Source: Solenopsis invicta (taxonomy: Eukaryota > Arthropoda > Insecta > Hymenoptera > Formicidae). Taken from it: a stretch of 64,000 nucleotides of DNA. Made by a program: the position numbers and the translations under genes. Under the pieces are notes generated by a model. That model saw only the letters and a list, made by a program, of their open reading frames with translations. It did no database searches and was not told the origin of the DNA. The stretch covers positions 21,977,770-22,041,769 of the forward strand of contig NC_052669.1 of the NCBI RefSeq assembly GCF_016802725.1. The letters run 5' to 3'. Of the stretch, positions 26,201-40,551 are shown one piece after another; the stretch's first letter is position 1, and each line of letters begins with the position of its first letter.

Positions 26201-28953
26201 ACGTAAATTTAACGCATTGGATTATGTTCAAAAATCTGTTTTTTACATCGAAAAGACCTAAATGCTGTGTAAGAATGAGTGATACATTTTTGTACTAAAA
26301 GAAAAAACGATAGAGTCATTGTTACTTTCAGTGAATAGAATCAAATGATACGAATATAACATCAAAAATTTGTAATAAAGGTATATAAAAATGAAGAAAA
26401 GTTGCTATAACACGTTTTGTAAACGCGAGTATAATAAGTATTCACTTACAATTTGTATTTTTTTTTTTTAATATGGATATGCATTCTGTTTATTTTACAA
26501 TTCTCTTCTCATTGTAAATTAATTACTTGTATTTGTCAAAGAGGAGAAGAAAGTAAGCAAATATTTTTTGTAAAATATTTTAATTTTTATTTTTTTAGTT
26601 ATCACGAGGTTGGAACAAAAGATCTGCCGGCTATGCTCGATTATATTTTAAATTATAGAGGGGAAAAGGATTTATACTATATCGGTCATTCAATGGGAAC
26701 TACTTCAATATTCGCTCTTTTATCAACAAGACCGGAATATAATGTCAAAATAAAAATGGCCATTTTAATGGCTCCAGTTGCTATTTGGCTGAAAACATTA
26801 CCTACAATATACGCACTTGTTGGCGTCGTGTCAATATTAAAGGTAGTATCTAAAATTAATTACTATTTAATGCAAACAGTAATGTTTAAAGTACAATTGA
26901 AGCAATCATTATTTTTATTATTAATATGCTAACAATAGTGTTAGTTATTATGAGCTAACACTTGAATGATTATCTTATATATTTCAGCCATTTCTAGAAA
27001 AGAACAAAATATACGACCTTTTTCCACAATCTTTAGCGACTCTTATGTTAGCAAGATTATGTAAAGATAATACGGCAACTCAGATTATTTGCATCAATCT
27101 AGTATTTGCATTTGCCGGTCCGGATCCAGAACAACTTAATACTGTAAGTTACGTAACACAAAATATAATGCATTACAATACAATTTGTATAAAATCTCTT
27201 ATATAGTTTTTCTTATATTATATTATATAAGTCTTTTACCTGTCTATAATTATATAAATTTATTGTGGCGGCTATGTCAACATCTTACCTGTTTCGTTTA
27301 ATTAGTTATATATTTATTCTGGATTTTTTTTATGTATAAATTATTTATGCCGTAGACAACTTTGCCAGAATTGATTTCTCATTTCCCAGCTGGTTCTTCT
27401 TTACAAGCAGTACAGCATTATTACCAAAATATGGGTACAAGTGAGTATTTCACTTTGCATAAAGCAATAATGTAATTTATGTATAATGTTAAACAAATAA
27501 AACATTTTCAGAGCACGCGTGTTGCCGTTTAAGATAGCATTATAAATATAAAGAATTTTGCTCATTTTTATAAGAGTTTGGGGTCATCCGTGTTCCGTCA
27601 TTAATCATATATAATTTTATACATAATAACAATTTAAAAATGAAAAAGAAAGGCTAGATCCTCAAATCCTCACCAAAAGTAGTTCGGTAAATTGTTCATC
27701 CTGAATGTCCTTATTTTGCAATCTGTGTTTACATGATTCTTTCATGTTTTCAATCACCAAAAAAATTTTTTTCATACAGTTGGACATGGCTCTTAAAATT
27801 TTTGATTTATTATTACCTTCTTGTAAGAATAAATGTTAAATAGTTTTCATATTAAAAGAAAACGACCTATATTTCATAGATTTTGGTATCAAATCAATAT
27901 CTACTAATATTTCTTAAAGTTCAAATACAGTCCAAATATGTTAATAAAATATCATATCATGTCTAACTTGTAGCAGAACATAATAGTAAAAGAAAAGATG
28001 ATATTTAAAGAATATTACTGCTCCTGTAAGAATGCCCTACTTCTCGTACATAGTTTACTGTGCCCATATCATATCGATTTAAGATAACCTAAATACTTTT
28101 TCTTGACATATGGATACTTTCTAAACACAGCAATGACATACTTGTTGAACAGCTCTAGTGATGAGCCATCGAACAAATAAAATGACATTTATTAAAACTA
28201 CTTTCGACGAAGGATTGAAGATTAAAATCTATGCTTTTATCTGTATAATTTTATATGATAGATGACTGAACACGAATAACTCAAAATGGCCAAAATTGTT
28301 TATAACTGTCTATAAATTTATAACTATACATATATATATATTGTGATAAGTATTTATACATATACGAATATTATCGTTTGTTGCAGAAGATTTTCGACAA
28401 TACGATTATGGAGAAGATGAAAATTATAGACGATATCAACAAAAAACTCCCCCTTTATATGATTTTAAAAAGATTACTGCTCCAATCGTTTTGTCTTATT
28501 CAGATAATGATTACCTTGTTGCAGTAGAGGTAATAACACTATTAGTTTCTGATTTCTTAATTCTTATTTTTAGTTAAAAGCAAAATAAAATTTATATACA
28601 AATATGACGAAATGGTAATGTTGTAATTGTTAATATCATACCTAAAAGAGTTCAATTAAATTTACTGCAAAATGTAAAAAAAAATAATTTATATAAAATG
28701 GATGATTTATTTTCTACTCTTCACAGGTTTAAATGATCTTGCTAGTGAAACTATCTTTATATTTTTTGATTTTCAGAATGTGCATGAACTTAGCAAACGC
28801 TTACCAAACGTTCTTCTAACTGAAAAAGTTCCATATAAACTCTTCAACCACTTAGATTTTATTATTGCAATAGACGTTAAAACTCTTTTATTCGATCGTT
28901 TATTAGAATTAATGGAAAAGTTTGATACTAATCAAAATATATCTATGAAATAA
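23210..28953 (+). CDS. Lipase 3-like acid lipase, copy 1 (434 residues, 8 exons)
   Basis: Secreted AB-hydrolase of the lysosomal acid/gastric lipase family; expected to hydrolyse acylglycerols or sterol esters. Exons 23210-23395, 23615-23813, 26040-26154, 26599-26842, 26988-27143, 27356-27440, 28387-28529, 28777-28953, all GT-AG and in phase. The ATG at 23210 was chosen because it is conserved in all four copies and begins a signal peptide (MKLILLSLMLVTFSEGKS); an upstream in-frame ATG at 23162 is not. Visible residues: oxyanion HG at 110-111, nucleophile Ser198 in GHSMG, catalytic Asp370 in SDNDYLV, His401 in FNHLDF. Length is usual for the family. The second intron is 2.2 kb and intron 5 is short (212 bases), unlike the other copies. 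The AATAAA overlaps the stop codon. No defect seen. Confidence 0.9.
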
Positions 28954-30049
28954 ATTGAATTAAAAAATATAAATCTTTTTCTCACGCAATGTTATAATTT
29001 TAAATGTTTGTAATAACAAACTACTTATAATATCTTTCAAAAAATCATCAAATCAAATATTAAGTTGATGCCAATGAATTTACCGTATCTTTAAATTGAA
29101 AATATTAGGCTTAAAATTTGCTTTATTATTTGAAATAGTATCCATTTACTTCTGCCAATATGATACGACTCACATAATGCCAATCTTTAATACCAATCTT
29201 TAACAAATTAAAACGGCGACATCAATGATGGAGGATACAAACCCGAAGTAAATTGTCGAGGTTTGTGTCTCTGCATCAAAACTTTTCGAATCAACGCAAT
29301 GCCTCGTTGTCATTTTAGTGGCAAAAACTTCGCCAAAAGCAGTATTAATGTTTCACAGTGCTTTGATATTTTTACTGAATTTAAACTTGTACAAGTATAA
29401 ATTAAATAAGCTTGTTTATTTTCCTTGTTGTAAAATTTTGATTTATATATTTACGAAAGAAGAAACTGAATACTTCAGAAAAACGATTGTTTTGCTGAAT
29501 AAAAAATTAAAAAAGAAAAGTTAGAAATTGTTGCTTGTGCAAAGAATTTGCGCGCGGTAAATGTACAAAGAGAATTACGTACAAATGCATTTCATGTAGA
29601 AGAAAGTTGTTGAATGTGTACGGGTCTTCTAAAGCATGTCTATTCAGTATTTTACACTTTTACTTTATATAAGCAACGTTTAGTGACAACAATAAAAAGT
29701 AAATCAAAAATAAATAATATAGACAAAAATTTAACAAGTTTTATTTTGTTTTGTGCATATTATTAATATTAAAAAAAATCAGGTACCTTTAATGTAAATT
29801 TTTTATCAATTTATATCTACTTATAGCTCATAATAACATAATTACGCAATTTAACTTTAGATTGTTATATTTTTTATAAAAGAAAATTTGTTAAAAAGAC
29901 ATTTTACATTTATTGTACATACGTATTATGAAAATTAAATCAATATTTATATAAACTATAATATTTATATACTCTATAAAGTTTTCTTAATTTGTATCAT
30001 CACAAATTTTATTATAAAAAAATAAATCCATCTCTATTATTTCTGTTAT

Positions 30050-31510
30050 TAAAGGGTACTCTAACAATTGATTATGAAATCGTTTTTTTAGTAGCTTGCC
30101 ATTACGTAAGCACGCTAATATATAATAGCCGATTATTTTTCAAGACATTTTTACTCATCATGATTTTATAATGTTTTCAAAGTATATTTTTTTATTCATT
30201 AACACGTATTTTTTTATCGTTTTTAATCATGAGTGTATTATTATGCAAATGTATAAACACTCGAATGTTTTTTTGTTAGTTAATTTTTTATTCAGTTATC
30301 CTGCAATGTAAAGCTTCAAGACGAAAGAAAACAGGAAGTTCTCATGATCGCATATTACCTCAAAAAGAGACACGGAACAAGAGCAAAGTATTTGTTATTT
30401 CTAATTGCAAATATGCTAAAATTTTATGCTCAAAGATTAAAAGAATTGGATTAAAAAATAATTTAATTTTTAGTTCCACGTACCAACATTTATTTACAGG
30501 GATGAACAAACAATGTGTTTTTTTATAAAAATATAATAATATTGAGCAAATTTTATACTTAATTATGCGAATATATCCAAATAAAATATTTGCTCCATTT
30601 GAAAATTTAACATATACTGCACATGACAAATTTCAGAAACATTTTTGTTACAGAATTTTATACGACGTTTTGCAGTTTTTCAACAGTGCAATTGAAATGC
30701 GATACATTGATATTTTTCTATAAATTTTGCGCAACAATTGGTGCTAGTGGTTTGTTGAACTTTGTAATTATTTTTCTAGAATAAAAGTACTTTGTTATTG
30801 TACGCAACCATTAAGCGCGCTACCTTGTTCACCGACGTCTATCACAGTATATTCCCTCTGTAAGATATAACCGACATCACAATATGTCATTCCGGTAGTA
30901 ACGGCAATTGTCATAGATTTTACGTTCCTCATCTCTAAAAGATTTTGTCGCACTCTGCTAGAGCATCTCAATCCAATCTGCGATTCCAGCAAAATAATTA
31001 TTATTGAATCTTAAATAGGATATTTTTTACCAGGCAAACTGTCGGGCTAAAACTAATGTATATGTTTCAAAATATATAAGTAGAATATCAAAGGTATAGC
31101 TAAAATATTCTATCACATTCCTAAATTAATATTAATAATCAATTCAGTTTATTTGTAATTTATAATCACGACAATTAAAATGCTTTTATAAGCATTTTTT
31201 TTTACAACTGATGTATATTTAAGATTCTTTATTATATCAATATATTAAAAAAATTTTTATATAAAAATACAAAAAAAAGGATTATAAAGTTATAAAAATA
31301 ATAAATTATGTTTTTGTGTAATGTATGTGCGTCAGGTTATATAAGGGTTATATATTGTGTTATACAGTTTGTCTCGTTTTTATTTGACTGCCCCTTATAT
31401 TTAATGCAATCCTATTGTAATTTAATTTTTCTGCATTAATATATTTATTTTCTGTTATCAAAACGTACGTGTCTCTTAGCATATTCATTGTTCTTTCTTC
31501 TCTATAATAC
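30050..31510 (-). pseudogene. Broken, rearranged partial copy of the ADCY10-like gene
   Basis: Four stretches of the minus-strand cyclase gene are joined with large gaps: intron 10 (source 14260-14510 at 30050-30300), exon 9 with the following intron and part of exon 8 (source about 15805-16497 at 30300-30992), intron 1 and exon 1 (source about 20322-20800 at 30993-31510). The exon 8 copy keeps CRYCLASE-domain residues around GMTYC and EYTVI, then shifts frame, so the asparagine and arginine that follow in the active gene are lost. The exon 1 copy keeps the ATG region but its splice donor is destroyed. Not expected to make a cyclase. It came with the duplication that produced lipase 2. Confidence 0.8.
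31336..31400. mobile_element. Small MITE-like insertion in the pseudogene block
   Basis: Relative to the source sequence near 20660-20690, about 60 extra bases are present, bounded by TAAGGG and its near complement CCCTTA. The right half (TATACAG...TCTCGTTTT.ATTTGACT) matches the right arm of the hairpin at 54761-54850, so both are copies of one element. It inserted after the duplication. Confidence 0.55.
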
Positions 31511-32979
31511 AGTAAATAATTTTAAAGTTAGCTAGATAATTACAATCAATTCCTATGTATGTACTCAATACTCATAACTAATATAAATGTAAGTTTTGAA
31601 ACCAAACTTTATGTTTTAAAGCTAGAATTAAACAATACACGATTTTTTGAACAGCTAGCATGTTGCAAAACCATCGAAGAATTATGCCGATATTATGAAG
31701 AAATATTTTAATATGTAAATTTTGATAAGAAGATATATTAAATGAAAAAGCTGACACTTATTTCTTCCTTCCCTTTCATAAAGCTTTCTCTTCTCGCTGT
31801 CTTTAAATTTTATTGGCAAACATTTTCCGTTATAAACGATGTTGAGTGCAGGACTTTTTTAATAATACTTTTGGACTTAATTATAGCCTTATCCTAAAAC
31901 AATTAAAATAGTTGTACATATACAGCAAAAAATTGTTTTTCTTTAATTAAAAAAAAAAGTATTTTGCATAAATCAATAAATGGATAATAACACTAAAACA
32001 ATTAATCATTTTTAGTTAGATAATAATGAGTTAAAAATATCACAATTGTTATGTTCCACAGCGTCACCGTTTATCTTTCTAATGCGGAAATACTATTCTG
32101 CCAATCTAGAAGATTAATGTCAATTGATATAAAATGTAGAAATACTTAAAGTATCCTTCGCATCAATCAAAGTCGTTGCAAACGCATTTTCACAATATAT
32201 AGGACATAAGTTATTAGTCAAGAAAGGATAATAACGGAGCTAGAACTTGTAGAATTTAATGTTACAATGTATAAATAATAAACTTGTAAGAAAACCAAAA
32301 AAACGTATACTGGAAAAAATGTTACTTTTAATAAATGTTTTTTTTTTAATATGATTTTCTTGATATAAAAATATATTTCTCAAGTTTAAAATAAATTTTA
32401 CTAATATTTGTTTAAATTAAAAAAATTATTTGATCTAAATAAACGTTATTTCAGTACAAATTTTTGATTAAAAAAAATCCAATTTTGTAACACGTACATT
32501 TTTAATTGTAATATATGTTATTTGATTAAAATATGGTATTTCAACATTTTTTAAAGTATTTTCTATATTACTAAGAAAACAGCTGATTAAAGGTGTACAG
32601 TGCTCGTTCATTTCTATCTGAAAAAGTCCATGTTAAATCAATAGTCGCATCTCTCAAAACTTATTGTCGCCGCTTTTTCGAAATGCTGATTGGTTTTTGC
32701 ACTGTGCTTACTTTGCAAGCTGCTATCATCGCGGAGATCGCGTTTTGATAATTATCAAGAATTACGTATATATCGAATAAATTGTGATTTATAAAAGATG
32801 TGTATCGCGCGCGTTTGTCGTTTTGCTAGTGTTTGAAAATATTCCATTGAATCACTGGCATCTTGCGTTTTTGTTCCCGACTTCTTTTCCCCACTACGAG
32901 AGAACTAAAAGTGCTAGAAAGAGGCCTGTCAGACTATTTATACGGCACCATTAAGCGGTTTTAATAACATTCAAAGTTA

Positions 32980-33140
32980 TAAAACTGGCCAATCACAGTT
33001 GTTCCAATCTTTAGAAAAAATACACTTTATTGGCCAGTTTCATATTATTAAACCCGATTAATAGTACCGTGTGATAGCTATCAGTCAGTCAGTCAGTGCT
33101 TTGTGTGCGACGACGAAACGTCTCGCAAGGAATGTAACAA
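32980..33140 (+). promoter_or_regulatory. Putative lipase 2 promoter / non-coding first exon
   Basis: Counterpart of the lipase 1 block. CTGGCCAATCAC at the left and its inverted partner ATTGGCCAG lie about 45 bases apart, followed by TATCAGTCAGTCAGTCAGTG at 33079-33098, one CAGT unit longer than in copy 1. The matching second-exon acceptor precedes 34328. Inferred from conservation only. Confidence 0.4.
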
Positions 33141-33736
33141 ATTACAACATTCCACTAAACAAAAGGAATAAATAAAAAGAGTTTTTAAAAGTCTTCTAAA
33201 ACTTTATTTATGTAAATAAATTTACGAAATAGTGAAAATAAAGAAAATTATATAAAAAAGCAAAAATTTCATGTTTCTTCATTGCACACATTGCGGAGCA
33301 TATATTTCGATGAACGAAGGTGATCATTGTAAACAGTTTTACACTATCTTTTATAATAGACGCATATGTATTGTAAGTTGCGATAAGCATGTAAATCGCT
33401 ATTATTCTAATACTTAAAGATTAATTTTATATCATACACAACTAAAATGGTACACTGTAACTTTCAAGCCTCACAGTTCGGAAAGTACTCAACGAAAATA
33501 AACTTTCTTGCAGTGTTTTGGAAAGGTCTCGAGATAAGCTACAAGAATATACAATAAAAAGTAGGTAATCCCATTAAAAAAATTAAAAGTGTCTTTTAAG
33601 CAACTATTCAAGGTCAAATTAATGACACCATCTTATGACTCCCTTGAAACCATATAACTTTTGTCTGAAACATTTTTGCTAAAAATGCTTCATTAAAGAA
33701 TTGTCAAGGTAGATTTTTTAAAATAGGACACCCTAT

Positions 33737-33763
33737 GTGTGTGTGTGTGTGTGTGTGTGTACA
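33737..33763. repeat. (GT)n microsatellite inside a copy-2 insertion
   Basis: About 13 GT units, flanked by CACCCTAT on the left and ACAGGGTG on the right, which are inverted to one another. The flanking words look like ends of an inserted element (roughly 33435-33880) absent from the lipase 1 upstream region. Confidence 0.7.
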
Positions 33764-34451
33764 CACATATACAGGGTGTTTATTGATGATTGTTCCCACG
33801 TTTTATCATGGAATCACGCATTTGTTATTTCTAATATAATAATATATTAGAAATACATGTCCGTCGGTAAATCATGCTCCTATGGTAAAAGAATATCCAA
33901 AGAATTTATTTATTTAATTTCATTTATATAACCTAAAAAATCTGAAATAAAATTATTCAAAAACCTATTATCATTTGTATCTTCTAAAACTCATTGAAAG
34001 AACAACTTACTTTTTACTTTCTTAGAGGGTAGAAAATTTTAAAGATGCAAGTTAGCATCACTATTATCAAATTGATTTTCAATTTAATTATGTTTTAATT
34101 TTCAAAAATTGTTTGAATCCAAAGTTAACGACGCGCAGTTCAAAATAAATTAATACATATATAAATGTTATTTCAGCACGAAGACCTTACTATGACCGTT
34201 TAGGCCTATTCTTAGTTAATTTGTTGTAAACAAATATTTATTCTGTATTAAAAAATTAAAACTTTGCTAAAATAAAATTTTTAAATTATTATTGATCAGT
34301 GCTCATTGCATCTATTTTTCATTACAGACTGCATACTGCACACGGATACGAAAAGTATTTCGATTGACATTGTTTACAACTAAGGCTTTTCTTCTATTCC
34401 ACTTTGTTTTCTTACAATCTGAAGATGACAACAAATAAGTTGACAGCAGAT

Positions 34452-37400
34452 ATGATATCCATTCTGTTTTCACTTATACTTATTATGACATGCTCAGAGG
34501 GGAAATCGCAATTCTCGCTAGACATGTTTCTTCAGGGCGATATTCTAAATTTTCTACATACTAAGGATCCTGGTTTAGTGAGAGTAAGAAGAATGGATGC
34601 AAACAAAAGAATGATGAACAATACAGTATTGGATTTCGTAAGTAACAAATCGTTTTTATCAAATTAGTATGTATCTTTTATTAAGTCCCACTTTATTTTT
34701 AACAGCTCTAAGTGTAGCATAAGTTATATGACTTGATCGTTTTAATTTATCATCGTTTTAATTTATCATCGTTGACAATCTCTAAATATTGTATAAATAT
34801 TTGTTGATATTTAGAATCTTAAAGATGTGAAACAACGACATCTCTCATGGATACATATATGTATTATGTTATTCTTTTACCTAGATTGGCATGGTAGAAC
34901 AATATGGTTATCCTGCTGAAGAACACAATGTTACAACAGAGGATGGTTATAATTTGATAATACATAGGATACCCAGAAGTCCATTACTGGATAACAATGT
35001 AAAAAAGGAAATTGTATTCTTTGAACATGGTCTTACGGCTTCATCTGATACCTGGGTATTTTATGGTCCGAAAAAAGATCTTGGTATGTATTCATTGATA
35101 GCATGTAACGCAGTTACATATAAAATTTTACATCCAGTATTTTTGTAAAAAAGATTTTATTAAAAAGTCTTAGAGTTTGGAAATCATCGTTGCCTAATGA
35201 TATTATAAATATGTTTTATTAAAAATTAATCAGACTTTTTCAAAACAAAATTACCAATAGTATATTTAGAATTATCTTATAAGTGCAAAAGAATTGATAG
35301 GTTTTCAATAGATGTAAGTAACGCTTTCTTTAATAATACATATATTAAAATGTATTATCAGAAAAAACGGTACAATCAGTTCGCTATGGCCGATTAAGTT
35401 TTTAAGACAAATGGCGCGAAAAGAAAAGAAAAATTTTGTTTTTCATACGTAACACTTATAATAATTAATCTCTCCACCTCTTTTAAGATATAGAGTTTAC
35501 ACCGTTTACACAGTTTTAATTTTATAATACATGTGCTGTGTTATGTTGCATAAAGAAGATAATAAAAAATAATATGATACAATATATATAAAAATGTTAA
35601 TTGAGTAAAAGTTAATTTACAATATGCTCTTTGCTTTTTATTTTTTTGTTTTTTACTTACTGTCTTTTTGCTTCTTCATTTTATTTAACTGATAATCATG
35701 TTTCTTATCACGTTCTTGTCTCTAGCATTCAACATTAACCTTATCAATTTCGTTAAAACATTGTAAAGAGACAAAGGGATGATAGGCCAAGAAAAAGAAA
35801 CAGAAAGCAAAAAACTAATTATAGATTAGTTTTAAATTTAAATAATTAATAACTCAAAGAATAATAAAATAAAAATATAAGTAGATAAGTGAAATGTTGA
35901 CAGTATCTTAGCACATTTGACGCTTTGTCATTGTTTATTACTTCAGTATAAATGATCCATTCCGAGATAACATGAAGTATTGCAGCAATGCTTTACGCTA
36001 CCTGGAATCAATAAGTCAAGATCAATAATAAGAAGATAATAAAATAGTTACATCGACATGTAACTGTTGCCAACCTATGTAAAAATATAAAATATTTTAC
36101 AAGTTTGAGGAAATTATTCTTCGGGTGCTATAACCACCTCAGCTACCTACTTAAAGGTTAAACAAGATGATTTTTACTTCAAATCAATCTTTGAAGTCTT
36201 CTGACGTTGGCGATGACAATGTCTGCAATTTAGTGGATACAAACCTATGAATTTTAACACAAGAAACTGCAGAGAAATTAAACGTTTCTGCATTTAAGAA
36301 ACGTAATAACCTGTTATTGAAACTTTTTCAACATCACTGTCTCCACCTAATAATGTAAACTTTCATAAACTGTTAAATATAAAAATTTTTTTTATAGTTA
36401 TATTAGATTTCAAAGAGTACATGCAAAGAAATCATTTAACATTAGATACCATATTTTAATTTAAAGTGCAATTAAATAGAAATTGTAGCAAGTTCTAAAA
36501 AATAATAATATTTTTGGTGCTTTAAAAGGTAATATAAATTTTAAAAAAGCAATGATTTATATTTTGTTTGGAATAATCTACTTTTAATATATTAACTTAT
36601 TATTTTTGTTATAGCATTTCTATTGGCAGATCAAGGATACGATGTATGGATCGGTAATATGAGAGGAAATACTTATTGTAGATCGCATGTAAATTTGACG
36701 ACAAACGATCGCAAATTCTGGCAGTATAGGTATTTAACTTTTTAAAGTTTTATATTAAAAATTATTTTGAAGAACATTGGATTATGTTTAAAAATCTATT
36801 TTACATCAAAAAGATCTAAATGCTGCTTAAGAATGAGTGATACATTTTTGTATTGGAGCAAAACGATAGAGTTATCGTTAGAGTTATTTTCAGTGAATAG
36901 AATCTAATGATACCAATATAATATTAGGAATTTGTAAAAAAGTGTATTAAAGGTGTATAAAAATGAAGAAGAATTGCTATAACACGTTTTGTAAACGCAA
37001 GGGTAATAAGTATTCACTTACATTTTGTATTTTTTTAAAATAAGGATATACATTTTTTTTTTATTTTACAATTCTCTTCTCATTGTAAATTGATTGCTTG
37101 TATTTGTCAAAGAAGAGAAGAAAATGGGCAAATATTTTTTGTAAAATATCTTGATTTTTATTTTTTTAGTTATCACGAGGTTGGAACAAAAGATCTACCA
37201 GCTATATTCGAATATGTCTTTAGATATACAGACCAAAAAGATTTATACTATATCGGTCATTCAATGGGAACTACTTCATTATTTGCCCTTCTATCAACAA
37301 AACCGGAATACAATGAAAAAATAAAAATGGCCATTTGTCTCTCTCCAGTTGTTATTTGGATGGAAACATTACGTATAACATACGAACTTGTTCAGATCTT

Positions 37401-40400
37401 GCCAGTATTAAAGGTAAAGTTCAAAATCAGATACTATTTAATACAAACAGTAATGTTTAAAGTACAATTGAGGCAATCATTATTTTTATTATTAATATGC
37501 TAGCAATAGTGTCAGTTATTATGAGCTAACACTTGAATGATTATCTTATATTCCAGCCATTTCTAGAAAAGCATAAAATATACGATGTTTTTCCACAATC
37601 GTTAACAACGCTTATGTTAGCAAAATTAATTAATGATAATGTGATAACTCAGAGTATTGTCATCACTATAATATTTTCAATCGCCGGTGCGGATCTAGCT
37701 CAACTTAATATTGTAAGTTACATAACACAAAATATAAAGCATTACAATACAATTTGTTTAAAATTTATTATATATTTTTTATTATATTATGTTATATAAA
37801 TTTTTTACTTATATCTATAATTATATAAATTTAGTTTTAAAGACTTTTTAATTTTTGTGCAGATTATTTCAATTTTTTTTCAAGGATACAAAATTTATTG
37901 AAAAAATTCAAAAATTGTTATACTATAACTCATCAGTATCAAAGTTACCTGTTTTATGATATAATTTTTTAACTTTAGCTCGCCACACTTATGTTCGAAT
38001 TTGTAGTTTGCCATATACTTCTATTCATGAGACAGCTCTATTTTTTGTCTTGTCACTTTCATTCTAAAATTAATATTTTAAAACTTATATTGCAAAAATT
38101 AAATAATACATGGTCTAAATTTTATGTTCATAAAATAGTAACAAGTCGAGAGAATAATTTAAAATAATTAAATTTATAACAATATACAGGAAGAAGTAAA
38201 TTATAAAACGAGTTTACACTTCAGGATTTCACCGGATCAGGATATGGCAAACTAGAGTTAAAAATCTGTGTTAATAAAAAATAACTAGAAAACGGTCACA
38301 AAAATAAATAAAAACACAATTAATGTATTTTTTAAATAAAATAAAACGTTTATGTTTCTTGATAATTACTAATATTCTAAAAAAATTCTTCAAATAATTA
38401 ATATAAATATTAACTTAAATTAGTCTTTAAACTAGTTGCTAAAATTACATTTGTTCTTAGAAAAGTTTGTTTAAAAATTTTGTTAATTATTAAATCTCAA
38501 GTGATGTACGAGATTCCAAATATAAAATATAAAAATTAGCTCAATATTAATTCCAGCACTTATACATGGTGTCTTACTTTAATAATATTAGAAAATTAGG
38601 TAGCATGTCACTTACATAGAAAATAGCAATTTTTTGCCCAAGAGTAATTTTTTAGAAAGAAATCGGAATTTTTCTGGTTTTTTTATAGCAATTTGGAAAA
38701 AAAAGATTTTTTGTAAACTATACATAAATTTATTGTGACAACTATGTCCATATCTTACCCTTTATTTTTAATTAGTTATATTTATTCTGAATTTTTCTTT
38801 ATACATATATAAATTATTTATGTCATAGACAAGCTTGCCAGAACTGATTTCTCATTGTCCAGCTGGTAGTTCTGTACAAGCATTTGAGCATTATTACCAA
38901 AATATTCTCACGAGTGAGTATTTCACTTTGCATAAAGCAATAATCTAATTTATATATAACGTTAAATAAATAAAACATTTCCAGAGTACGTTGCCGTTTA
39001 AGATAACATTATAAATATAAAGAATTTTGCCCATTTTAATAAGAGTTTTGGGCCGTCCGTGTCCTGTCATTAATCATATATAATTTTATAGATAATAATG
39101 ATTTAAAAATTAAAAATAGGTTAGATCCTCAAACCTTTGCCAAAAGTAGTTCTGTACTCTTTATTATAGATATCCTTATTTTGCAATTTATGTTTACATG
39201 ATTTTTTCATGTTTTCAATCATCAAAAGATTTTTTATTGTACAGTTGGACATGGCTCCTATTTTTGATTTATTGTTACCTTCTCCTAAAGATTTAAGAAT
39301 AAATGTTATATAGTTTGAATATTTAGAGAAAACGATTTATATTTTATAAATATTGGTATCAAATCAATATCTATAATAAAGACTAAATCTTATTATAAAA
39401 CACAGGTAGTCTAAAATGAACGATACAGAATAGAACTCACAATCAGACGTGGTATAGAAATTGTTAATCGTTAATTATTATATCAATTTGTTAATCCAAC
39501 ATTTCTTAAAGTTCAAATACAGTCCAGATATGTTAATAAAATACCATATCATGTCTACTTTGTAGCAGAACGTAATAGTAAAAAAATAGATGATATTAAT
39601 TAAAGAATATTACTGCACTTGTATGGTGTTTACCATACCCATATCATATCGATATAAGAGATTTGTTAAGTAGTTTTTCAACGACATATGTATACTTTCT
39701 AAGTACAGCAATGACATATTTGTTGAACAGCTTTGATGATGAGCCATCGAACGTATTAAATGACATTTATTAGAACTATTTTCGACAAAGGATTGTGGAT
39801 TAAAAATCAAAATCTATGTTTTTATCTGCACAATTTTACATAATAGATGACTGAACATGAATAGCTCAAAATGGGCAAAATTCTTTATAACTTTCTATAA
39901 ATTTATTATTATACACATACATATATATTGTAATAAATATTTATAAATATATAAATAATATCGTTTGTTGTAGAAAATTTTCGACAATATGATTATGGAA
40001 TGGATGAAAATTATAGACGATATCAACAGAAAACTCCCCCAGAATATAATCTTAAAAAGGTTACTGCTCCTATCGTTTTGTTTTATGCAGAAAATGATTT
40101 TCTTGTTTCAAAACAGGTAATAATATTTTTATTTTCTAATTCCTTAATTTTTACTTTTGATTAAAAGCAAAATAAAAATTTATATACTATACAAATATGA
40201 CGAAATGATGATGATGTAATTGTCGATAATATATCTAAAAGCATTCAATTAAATTGAATGCAAAATGTAAAAAAAAATGATTATATTAAGTGAATGATTT
40301 ATTTTCTACTCTTCATAGATTCAAATAATCCTATTTTTAAAGTTATTGTATCTTTATATGTTTTTGATTTTCAGAATGTGTATGAACTTAGCAAACGCTT

Positions 40401-40551
40401 ACCAAACGTTCTTCTAACGGAAAAAGTTCCATATAAATTCTTCAACCACTTGGATTACGTTATTGCAATCGACGCTAAAACTCTTTTATACGATCGTATA
40501 TTAGAATTAATACAAAAGTTTGATACTAATCAAAATATATCTTTAAAATAA
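34452..40551 (+). CDS. Lipase 3-like acid lipase, copy 2 (434 residues, 8 exons)
   Basis: Same family and structure as copy 1. Exons 34452-34637, 34885-35083, 36615-36729, 37170-37413, 37557-37712, 38829-38913, 39974-40116, 40375-40551; every exon has the same length as in copy 1. Signal peptide MISILFSLILIMTCSEGKS. Oxyanion HG at 110-111 (EHGLTASSD), Ser198 in GHSMG, Asp370 in AENDFLV, His401 in FNHLDY. Closest to copy 1 in upstream DNA and carries the same putative promoter and the duplicated cyclase fragment, so 1 and 2 are sister copies of one block. Intron 5 has grown to about 1.1 kb by an insertion (about 37835-38725) whose ends contain inverted words (TAACTTTAGCTCGCC and GCAAACTAGAGTTAAA are roughly complementary). 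AATAAA overlaps the stop. No defect seen. Confidence 0.9.

Larger units (their letters stand above)
28954..34451. other. Intergenic region between lipases 1 and 2
   Basis: Contains, in order: AT-rich DNA to about 30040; a broken copy of cyclase-gene sequence (30050-31510); AT-rich DNA; then, from about 32225, the upstream region shared with lipase 1, with an extra ~220-base stretch near 32610-32830 and another insertion at about 33435-33880. A short open frame at 29318-29524 has no recognisable content. Confidence 0.55.
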
